Shown piece by piece: positions 5,950-12,339 of a stretch of 15,194 bases of DNA. Source of the stretch: JANYHF01 sp031393505 (GTDB taxonomy: Bacteria; Pseudomonadota; Alphaproteobacteria; Rhizobiales; Hyphomicrobiaceae); assembly GCA_031393505.1 (NCBI GenBank), contig JANMVX010000297.1, forward strand, positions 1 through 15,194, given 5' to 3'. A program made the translations under genes and the position numbers. Numbering within the stretch: position 1 is the stretch's first letter; the number at the start of each line of letters is the position of its first letter. The notes below the pieces were generated by a model. The model did no database searches, was not told the origin of the DNA, and saw only the letters and a list, made by a program, of their open reading frames with translations.

Positions 5950-8679
5950 ATGACAAGCGCCTGTCATTGGAAAGTGCTGCTCACCTCTTTGTTTTTGGTC
6001 GTCAGCCTGTGGCCTGGACAGACGCTTGTTGTGGCCAACGCGCAAACCGTGACGTCGATCGTGAACATCAGTCCAACGCGCGCTGAGGCGGAGAATGGCT
6101 CGCTGGACATTGACCCCGACTCGGCCAGCGGTGGACGGATCAATCACCTGGCGGTCGATCCCAACAACAACCGCATCCTCTACGCCGCCAGCGCATGGGG
6201 TGGCCTTTGGAAAGCGACAGATGGGGGCAAGACCTGGAGCCATCTTGACGGTTTTCTTCCGCAGGCCACCTGGGATGTCGCAGTTGACCCGGCCAACCCG
6301 CAGCACCTTTATGCAACCGCCCTGTTCGACGGCAAGGTGCGATCGCTGGCGGGCATCAGTCTGTCCAATGATGGCGGACGGACTTGGGTCAAGCCGCCCA
6401 GCACGATTCCGCCCGGGAATTTCTGCGATCTCTATGAGACCCGGGCGCAGCCGCACGCTTTCGGCATTGCCATCGACAGCCAGCGTCCCGCCCATGTCGT
6501 GGTGGGCACCAATTGCGGCGTCGCCATCAGCAATGACAGTGGCGCAACCTGGCGTTACGCGCGACCGTGGACGGGGCAGGTGAGTGGCTACAATGAAGTC
6601 GTCTGGTCCGCCGTCGTCCACCACGGTGGCATCATCGACATCTGCAGCGACCGCGGGCATTTCCGCTCTCAGGACGATGGACGCACTTGGCGCAGCGCCG
6701 ATCGTGGGGCCCAGCCGCTGGCCGGAGGGACCTGCAGCATCGTGGTGTCTCCTGACGAACCGGACGTCCTCTTTGCGGTCACCGGCACAACCCTTTCTGA
6801 CAGCGTGGATGGCGGCCGGCGCTGGCGCAACCGATTGAAGCACCCCGAGGGAAAGGGTAGCGGCCGGATACCGTTCTTGGCGACAAATCCGCGTGGACCC
6901 AAGGCCTACGATTTGTGGTTTGGCGATGTCAGCCTTTGGCGCCGCAGATGCCTGACCCCAGCCTCGACAACGGAAACCGCGCCTCGTTGTGGCGCCGATC
7001 CGCAGGCCTGGGACGGCCTCACCACCCCTGATGGCGGGTTCAAAGGCTTTACCCGCGAAGCAGGCGGCCACGACGATACGGGCGACATCGTCTTTGCCAC
7101 CACCGGCCCAACGACCTGTCCGCTGGCCTTTGCGTCTGATGGCGGCGTCTTCCTTAACACTAAGGTGACGGAACCCGGTTGCCATTCACCCCGCTGGACC
7201 CAGCCGGACCGCACGCCGCAGACCCTGTGGTCTTTCGATTTGCTGGCAAGTCGCGATCGGGTCACGGGCAAACTGGCCCTCTACCTCGGCACGCAGGACA
7301 ACGGCACCTTTGCAACCTTTGATGGCCTGGCCGACACACCGCGTTGGACGATCGACGGGTGCTGTGACGGCAGTGGCCTGGCATCCGATGGACAGCGTGT
7401 CCTGTCGACGATTTGTTGCGGCGACCGGGGCAACATGCTTCAGGACTCCAAGCCCGGCTTGCGCGAAACGAAATATGTCGAACTTGGAGAACCACGCGAG
7501 GTACTGCCGTTCTCGCAATTGGATTCAGTCACAAGTTTCGGCCCCGGCTCTTTTGCTCTGGCCACGGTTGCTGGCGTGTTCGTAACGACCGCGTACAAGG
7601 GCGACACCACAAGCTGGCGTGCGCTGGGCCGGCCTGCGCGCGACGGCCTCATCAAACCCTGTGGCATCCAGATTTCGCGCAACGGCCCGGTCCCGGTTTT
7701 CTACGCCCTGGGTGTCGACCCCTCACATATTAATCCCGATGCCGACCCGCGCATCACCGTGATCGACAATTCCTGTTCGGGTGAGGGGGTTCGCTTTCTG
7801 TTTCGCTATCAGGGAACGGCGGGCACTGGCCGGTGGCAACGCCTCGCAAGGCCAGAAGGCTCCTGGAACAGCATTTATGCCACCGACCCGTTCGACCACG
7901 ATCATGTGGTCGCGGCCGACATCGGCAATGAGGAACTCGACATTGTACAAACGACTGACGGGGGCAGAACCTGGACGTCGCTAAGCAGTCTGATTTCGCG
8001 GATGAATGGCGGCGGCGCCTTTGTCGAATACCCGATCGCCGGTCCAAGTCGCACGTTGCAATACCGCCGTTGGGACGATGGCTACTCGCAACCGACATTG
8101 CTCGCGATCTCGCCTGAAAATCCTTATGTGATGTTGGGCGGCGCGGCTGATTCGGGTCTGTTCCTGAGCATCGATGGCGGGACGACATGGAAGATGCTTA
8201 CCGATCCGGTCCGCCCCGCTACGAGCGGCATTCCGCATATTCCGCGGCCGTTCCAGGCCATTTTCGATCATGGCGAGGGCGGCAAGCTCGCGCTGATCAT
8301 CGGCTCCATGGGGCGGGGCGTCTGGCGCATCAAGCTGGATGGCGTGCCAAAGGCCAAGCAGAGCAGTCTGCATGCCGATGAGCTGTTCAAAGCCAACACC
8401 GCAGTTCTGAAAACAGACGCGTTGCCGAGGCTGACCGAACTGGCGCGGCAGATCACAGTCGCCCCACACCCGCTGGCGTATCTGGATGTGTACACCTCTT
8501 CCGCCCGCACTTCGCAAGCGAACCTAACTTTGGCAAACCTCAGGGCCAGGACATTGGCCGCCTGGCTGCGCGGTCAAGGTCGCGTTCCCACCGCCGCGTT
8601 GCGTGTGCGCGGCTTCACGGAGTTCGGCGTGACCAACACATCGGACCGGGTGGATTTGCGATTGGCGATGTACCCTTAG
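5950..8679 (+). CDS. Secreted Asp-box beta-propeller protein with OmpA-like tail
   Basis: A 909-residue exported protein. The signal peptide ends near ANA (29-31). Seven Asp-box hairpins (S/T-x-D-x-G-x-T-W) are visible: 88-96, 138-146, 193-201, 238-247, 284-292, 667-675 and 739-747. This indicates a large or double propeller of the VPS10/sortilin, BNR or photosynthesis-stability-factor fold; catalytic sialidase residues are not evident. From about 806 to 907 the sequence follows the OmpA-like peptidoglycan-binding domain (HADELFKANTAVLK, then NLRARTLAAWLRGQGRV), but the usual GHTD stretch has become YTSSARTSQ, so the peptidoglycan-contacting Asp seems lost while the RA pair (865-866) stays. 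Many cysteines suggest disulfides. Start ATG 5950, with GGGAG 6 nt upstream. Probable roles are adhesion, assembly or binding at the envelope; no substrate can be named. Confidence 0.85.
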   Translation: MTSACHWKVLLTSLFLVVSLWPGQTLVVANAQTVTSIVNISPTRAEAENGSLDIDPDSASGGRINHLAVDPNNNRILYAASAWGGLWKATDGGKTWSHLDGFLPQATWDVAVDPANPQHLYATALFDGKVRSLAGISLSNDGGRTWVKPPSTIPPGNFCDLYETRAQPHAFGIAIDSQRPAHVVVGTNCGVAISNDSGATWRYARPWTGQVSGYNEVVWSAVVHHGGIIDICSDRGHFRSQDDGRTWRSADRGAQPLAGGTCSIVVSPDEPDVLFAVTGTTLSDSVDGGRRWRNRLKHPEGKGSGRIPFLATNPRGPKAYDLWFGDVSLWRRRCLTPASTTETAPRCGADPQAWDGLTTPDGGFKGFTREAGGHDDTGDIVFATTGPTTCPLAFASDGGVFLNTKVTEPGCHSPRWTQPDRTPQTLWSFDLLASRDRVTGKLALYLGTQDNGTFATFDGLADTPRWTIDGCCDGSGLASDGQRVLSTICCGDRGNMLQDSKPGLRETKYVELGEPREVLPFSQLDSVTSFGPGSFALATVAGVFVTTAYKGDTTSWRALGRPARDGLIKPCGIQISRNGPVPVFYALGVDPSHINPDADPRITVIDNSCSGEGVRFLFRYQGTAGTGRWQRLARPEGSWNSIYATDPFDHDHVVAADIGNEELDIVQTTDGGRTWTSLSSLISRMNGGGAFVEYPIAGPSRTLQYRRWDDGYSQPTLLAISPENPYVMLGGAADSGLFLSIDGGTTWKMLTDPVRPATSGIPHIPRPFQAIFDHGEGGKLALIIGSMGRGVWRIKLDGVPKAKQSSLHADELFKANTAVLKTDALPRLTELARQITVAPHPLAYLDVYTSSARTSQANLTLANLRARTLAAWLRGQGRVPTAALRVRGFTEFGVTNTSDRVDLRLAMYP

Positions 8680-9005
8680 TTGCGCTGAGTAGAATCGCAC
8701 CGGAAGCAACACTGCTGCCGCTCGCCACCGACTGCGCTTTCCGCATTCCCATGCCGTCGGCCAAATCCGCCAAAATCAAATTGCAGAGCGTGCGACCTAC
8801 AACTCGGGCTCGCCGTTAGTCAGGGGTCTGGTTGCGAGTGTTCTCAAAATTGCACGGAGCTGCAATTGAAGCTGAGTCGCACGCTAACACGGCAGGGCAT
8901 GGTGTGATTTTTTCTCAGCGATATTGGCCCGTATTGCCACTAGCTTCGTTTGAAAGTTGGAGGTCAAATCTGTCGGATGCGGCGACTTTGGCGTGTCTTT
9001 GTGTG

Positions 9006-9108
9006 GTACAATTTCATGTACTGACATGCGAGGATCGAAAACACTGTTCCTTATCTCGGTATTGAGGTCGATTACGCCGTGGAGATCGCTGAGAGGAACG
9101 TCATCTGA
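9006..9108 (+). pseudogene. 3' end of a tyrosine recombinase gene (remnant copy 2, frameshifted)
   Basis: The last codons read TVPYLGIEVDYAVEIAER and end NVI-stop, matching copy 1 at 4792-4896. By hand alignment the last 64 bases are about 77 percent identical. Upstream, VQF is also recognisable, but small indels (about +1 and -2 bases near 9015-9030) break the frame, and Arg before the catalytic Tyr is Pro. It is dead and older or less conserved than copy 1. Both copies point the same way and bracket the two exported-protein genes. Confidence 0.68.
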
Positions 9109-9154
9109 AGCCTGACGCGATCCCCCAACAAGCAGACGAGCTAAAGTGCGCGGT

Positions 9155-9346
9155 CGATTGACGCATCACTGCGACAGCATCGAAACCGGCAACGACAGCT
9201 GGCGCTACAAACACCGCTCCTGACGCGCCCGCCGGCCAAGCCCTCCGCTAGGCTCCACCGCTCCGGTCTTGGCCGGCGGGAACACAGCACCAGGTGGGGT
9301 CAAGATTGCACGCCGATCGGGGGGCAAAGTTCCGCGCCGATTGACA
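9155..9346 (+). mobile_element. Right end of an IS21-family element (remnant)
   Basis: 9155-9223 encodes the last 22 residues of the IstB ATPase helper (RLTHHCDSIETGNDSW, then RYKHRS and a stop), matching the usual IstB ending. Next come a 13-bp inverted repeat (9228-9240 / 9268-9280) and two tandem related terminal repeats (9299-9318 and 9323-9342, about 14 of 19 matching positions). The element ends in TGACA at 9346. Multiple terminal repeats and a CA end are typical of IS21. The left end, istA and most of istB are gone, so it cannot move itself. Confidence 0.75.
9228..9280. repeat. 13-bp perfect inverted repeat inside the IS21 remnant
   Basis: CCCGCCGGCCAAG (9228-9240) pairs with CTTGGCCGGCGGG (9268-9280) across a 27-base loop, starting 5 bases after the istB stop. 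It probably forms the element's terminator-like hairpin or shields it from outside transcription. Confidence 0.6.
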
Positions 9347-10667
9347 CCGCGATGCGGTTGAGCCACTCCCGCTTGTGCTCCAAGGACGGCCCAACGCCAT
9401 AGCGCGGCCTTGACCATTTATGGCCCATCAGACAGGCGATGATCTTGTCCGGCGCATCGACGGCCGTCAGGCGGTCCTCGAACGTATGCCGTAGCGAGTA
9501 GAGCGACTGACCGACCTCGGGTCGCAGTCCACGCGCGTCCATTGCCTTGTTGACCAGAGCCGAGAGAGTGTCGGCCTTGTAGAGATACCTCGGAAAGCCA
9601 TCCGGTTGTTGACGCATGGCCTTCAAGGCGACGCCCACCAGAGGAATATCGCGCTTGGACTCATCGGTCTTCAGCTCACGGCCGTCGGCGAGCACAGAGA
9701 TATAAGGAACATCGGCATCGAGATGAATGGTCTCCCGCGTCAATGTGATCGCCTCTAAGAGTCTCAGCCCGGTCTCGGCAATGAGATAGACCACCCGCCG
9801 GGCCTCGGGATTGATGTCCTCAAACATCCCGTCGGCCAGGATGCGGTTTTGAACAAACTCCGGCGCGCAGGCGAGGCGCTGTCCATCCTTGCCGCCGCTG
9901 ATACGGACCCGGTCGAAGATGGATGGAACATTCAATTGCCGGCTCTCATTGATGGCGCGGAACATGCCGCTGATATGCCCGATAGACTTGTTCGCAGTCC
10001 CGATCTCGACTTCGCCCGCCACGACCCGGTCCTGCCAATGTGACCGCAACTTCAAGGCATCGGCACGCGTCAGCGAGGTAAGTGGCCGGTTTCCAATCAG
10101 ATCGGCGAAGACTTTGACGGCTGTCTCTTTGCCCACCCGCCACTTCTTCCGTTGGCGATCGGATTTGACCGCGACGGTTGCTCGAACGATGTCCTCGTCG
10201 TCCTCGAACATGGTCGCCGTCATAACGTCCGGCGGCCTATCGCCACCGAGCACGGCACTGACCTCAGTTAGCTTAGCGGCTGTGCCGCGCAAGATCACTG
10301 TCTCGAACCGACGCAGCATATCTTCAATCGGCAATTGGGTAGCCGCCTCGGCCGCCGGGACGTAGGCCAAGCCAAGGGAGCGCGCACTTGAGCAGGCCTG
10401 TTTGTAGCGAGCCTCTGCCTCGGCGTCTTTGCCGCTGCGCTTGTCCTTCCAATAGCGGGCGAGGTCTCGGTCAAGACGAGTCACGATCTCGCGAGCTCTC
10501 ACGCCGCGTGGATCGTCGGCGACTCTTATGCCTGTGCTGATGCGAACTGGGTTCCTGCGATCGAACGGCACGAATTCGCCAGGCACCCGGCGAACCAGGA
10601 ACCAGAACCCATTGTGTCGGTGAGGGCGCGCGGCGGCGGCGGGCCTGCCCATAATTTGTTGCCCCAT
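9300..10667 (-). CDS. Tyrosine recombinase (phage/island integrase), C-terminus replaced by IS end
   Basis: A 455-residue site-specific recombinase. The C-terminal catalytic domain has AETGLRLLEAITL (Arg302), KTDESKRDIPL (Lys333 or 338), SLYSLRHTFED (Arg393, with Tyr390 where His is usual), MGHK (His416) and the nucleophile region RPRYGVGPSLEHKREWL (Tyr423). The core-binding domain (about 150-260) holds RADALKLRSHWQDRVVAG. Start ATG 10665-10667, because GAGG lies 8 nt upstream; the GTG at 10676 is less likely. The last 14 residues (SIGAELCPPIGVQS) and the stop lie inside the IS21 right end, so the natural C-terminal tail is lost just after REWLNRIAV. The catalytic set is otherwise complete, and activity may persist. 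It likely moved the defence island on its right. Confidence 0.85.
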   Translation of the reverse strand: MGQQIMGRPAAAARPHRHNGFWFLVRRVPGEFVPFDRRNPVRISTGIRVADDPRGVRAREIVTRLDRDLARYWKDKRSGKDAEAEARYKQACSSARSLGLAYVPAAEAATQLPIEDMLRRFETVILRGTAAKLTEVSAVLGGDRPPDVMTATMFEDDEDIVRATVAVKSDRQRKKWRVGKETAVKVFADLIGNRPLTSLTRADALKLRSHWQDRVVAGEVEIGTANKSIGHISGMFRAINESRQLNVPSIFDRVRISGGKDGQRLACAPEFVQNRILADGMFEDINPEARRVVYLIAETGLRLLEAITLTRETIHLDADVPYISVLADGRELKTDESKRDIPLVGVALKAMRQQPDGFPRYLYKADTLSALVNKAMDARGLRPEVGQSLYSLRHTFEDRLTAVDAPDKIIACLMGHKWSRPRYGVGPSLEHKREWLNRIAVSIGAELCPPIGVQS

Positions 10668-10956
10668 TTGTCGCACCTCATATCGCTGAATGCGTCGAGG
10701 GCGGGGCCGATTATCTCAGAAAAATGTGCAATTTCAAGGCATTAGAAAATGCAGAATTGGCGCTCCCTACGGAAGGATGGGGGCACTGAATGATCAACAC
10801 TTTAGCGTTCCCAACCCGTGTCAAGTAACTTATTGAAACACAAGATATAGTAGGTTGAGGTCCCAACCCCGATTCGGAGCTTGATGGGATTCCCAATGTG
10901 GCGGAGTCGTTCCCAACCCCAGCTATTTTGTCCTAACACCACCCGCGAGTCTTGCT
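10668..10956. other. Upstream region of the integrase with repeated TCCCAACC sites
   Basis: No gene. This lower-GC stretch separates the integrase from the small unknown gene. It contains the repeat cluster listed at 10809-10920 and presumably the integrase promoter. No tRNA gene or clear attachment core was found. Confidence 0.5.
10809..10920. repeat. Four TCCCAA(C/T) repeats upstream of the integrase
   Basis: Copies begin at 10809 (TCCCAACCC), 10861 (TCCCAACCCC), 10891 (TCCCAATG) and 10911 (TCCCAACCCC), all on one strand, three of them preceded by T. They sit 140-255 bases before the integrase start, where arm-type integrase or excisionase sites often lie. Confidence 0.5.
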
Positions 10957-11355
10957 TCAAGGATGTAACAGTGTTTCGCATCGCAAATCACTCGGTGCGC
11001 CAGCCAGGCGTTGCGGTACGCCGTGCCGATCGCTGTCGATCCGGAGAGCTTTCAGTATGACGAGCGCGTCCTCGTTGAATTCGATGTACCCGCGAAACAG
11101 GGTCTCGAAATAGATGCCGTGAAAACTTGGCAAGTCTGGAATTTCAAACATCCCTTCGGCGAGCATAGGCTCAACCAGTCCATTCCAAATCGTGACGTAC
11201 GATCCATCCTTACTCAGATAGATATTGAGCCGCAACACATCGAGCATGCCATCGACGACGGCGTGATTGTGCAATTCATAGACATCGACGCCGACGGGGA
11301 TTTGAAAGTTCCGTAAACAGATAAATCCAGTGGATTCGGGATCGAAGGGCTGCAT
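10957..11355 (-). CDS. Hypothetical protein, 132 residues, in the defence island
   Basis: Start ATG 11353-11355 with GTGAGG 8 nt upstream; stop TGA at 10957-10959. The product is acidic and soluble, with no signal peptide or membrane segment. Visible features are an N-terminal FICLRNFQIPVGVDVYELHN, a middle LRLNIYLSKDGSYVTIWNGL that looks like beta strands, and FRGYIEFNEDALVILKALRI near residue 88. I recognise no family. It lies between the integrase and the toxin-antitoxin pair on the same strand, 62 nt after the toxin stop, so it may be read from the same message. An immunity-like or accessory role is possible but not shown. Confidence 0.6.
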   Translation of the reverse strand: MQPFDPESTGFICLRNFQIPVGVDVYELHNHAVVDGMLDVLRLNIYLSKDGSYVTIWNGLVEPMLAEGMFEIPDLPSFHGIYFETLFRGYIEFNEDALVILKALRIDSDRHGVPQRLAGAPSDLRCETLLHP

Positions 11356-11417
11356 GATTTGAGCCTCACAGTTGGAGCCGCACTGTACCGCATCGAAATC
11401 GTCCGGCGCCCATGGAC

Positions 11418-11921
11418 TTAAGGCGTGAGCCCAAAGCTCGCCCTCAGGTCGGCCAGCGTCACCATCAAAACCATCGGATTGATCGGTGAGACCACCATGC
11501 CAAGCGCCAGATAGAATGCTTTGGCCTCGTCCGATATCGCATCGACCAGCACGCCGCGCAAGCCGATGATGCCCGCCGCCTGCACCACGCGCAGCCCCGC
11601 GTCTCTGAACAGCGCGCGGCCGAGCCCCTTGCCTTGTTGCGAGCGATCGACGGCAAGCCGCCCGAGCACTACAATCGGGATCGGATCGGGCATGTTTCGC
11701 CGGAACCGGCCTGGACTGGACGTCACGTCGACCGCGCCTGCAGCCAATGCAAAGTAGCCGACGACGACATTGCCTTCTGTCGCGACATAGGTATGTGATG
11801 CACCGCTCGCCGCGTTACCGCGCGCCCGTCTCTTGAGCCAATCATCCAGCGCCGGAACGCCGCAATCGAAGACATCGAGTTGATGGCGGTCGTCAAGCAG
11901 GACAGGCGCGGCAACAGTCAC
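11418..11921 (-). CDS. GNAT acetyltransferase toxin (TacT-like)
   Basis: A 167-residue GNAT protein of the size and pattern of TacT/AtaT toxins, which acetylate the amino acid on charged tRNA and stop translation. Motifs: FDCGVPALDDWLKRRARGN (18-36), acetyl-CoA-binding loop QQGKGLG (95-101) after VVLGRLAVDRS, and AKAFYLALG (133-141) with Tyr137 at the catalytic-tyrosine position. All key residues seem present, so the toxin is probably live. The GTG start (11919-11921) overlaps the antitoxin stop by 4 nt, the usual antitoxin-first coupled arrangement. TacT versus AtaT specificity cannot be decided from sequence. Confidence 0.88.
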   Translation of the reverse strand: MTVAAPVLLDDRHQLDVFDCGVPALDDWLKRRARGNAASGASHTYVATEGNVVVGYFALAAGAVDVTSSPGRFRRNMPDPIPIVVLGRLAVDRSQQGKGLGRALFRDAGLRVVQAAGIIGLRGVLVDAISDEAKAFYLALGMVVSPINPMVLMVTLADLRASFGLTP

Positions 11922-12214
11922 TTCCGGTCCCAGGGCGAGGGCGTCTGCATCGTGCGACGAAGCTTTTCATTGACCGCCGGCGACGCATCGAGAGCGGCGA
12001 CGAACTTGGCGTAGGTCTTGGCATCGACCACAAACAGCGAACGGTCCGTTAGCGCCTCGACCGCCGCACGGCGCGCGGCATCGAGCACGAAGTCCGTGCG
12101 CGTCTTCCCGGTCAGTTCGGCCGCGCGGTCGATGAGGCCGCGCTCGTCCGCCTTGATGCGAATGTTGAGGCTGTCGCGGCGGGGAACTCGAGTGGTGGTC
12201 GAAGGGGCTGTCAT
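11918..12214 (-). CDS. DUF1778 ribbon-helix-helix antitoxin (TacA-like)
   Basis: A 98-residue antitoxin. Residues 14-60 form the ribbon-helix-helix (DSLNIRIKADERGLIDRAAE, then TGKTRTDFVLDAARRAAVEA), which dimerises and binds the operon's own operator. The C-terminal part (about 62-98, ending TPSPWDRK) would wrap and neutralise the GNAT toxin. Start ATG 12212-12214, with AGGAG 7 nt upstream. It begins 125 nt after the end of drmB, with its own likely operator (12246-12259), so the pair can be expressed apart from DISARM. Confidence 0.9.
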   Translation of the reverse strand: MTAPSTTTRVPRRDSLNIRIKADERGLIDRAAELTGKTRTDFVLDAARRAAVEALTDRSLFVVDAKTYAKFVAALDASPAVNEKLRRTMQTPSPWDRK

Positions 12215-12245
12215 TGGCGATCTCCTTTGCGAAAATCGATATCAG

Positions 12246-12259
12246 ATTGTACCGACAAT
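12246..12259. promoter_or_regulatory. Palindrome ATTGT-ACCG-ACAAT, likely antitoxin operator
   Basis: A perfect 5-bp inverted repeat with a 4-base spacer, 32 bases before the antitoxin start. On the minus strand it covers TACAAT, a good -10-like hexamer, so binding by the RHH antitoxin would block transcription. No clear -35 was seen. Confidence 0.45.
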
Positions 12260-12339
12260 GTCATTACGAACCTCATTTTCGACCACCACCAACCGCGCCG
12301 CCTCTCAGAGAATCATAATCGGTCAGTTCAGCACCGTGC

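Larger units (their letters stand above)
8680..9299. other. Gene-free stretch with integrase and IS debris
   Basis: No intact gene. From 8680 to about 9000 I can assign nothing, apart from an inverted repeat AATTGC-N8-GCAATT around 8849-8870. No clear terminator follows the beta-propeller gene. After that come the second integrase-tail remnant (9006-9108) and the IS21-family right end (from about 9155). Confidence 0.55.

Noticed and set aside
5344..7185. Long open frame (613 codons) on the minus strand opposite the two exported-protein genes
   Set aside because: It spans parts of two well-supported plus-strand genes and their gap, has no recognisable domain or good start, and its composition is that of a GC-rich antisense shadow.
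8832..9065. 77-codon plus-strand frame
   Set aside because: Runs through integrase remnant 2 in the wrong frame; no protein features.
11011..11316. 101-codon plus-strand frame
   Set aside because: Opposite the minus-strand hypothetical gene, which has the better start and ribosome site.
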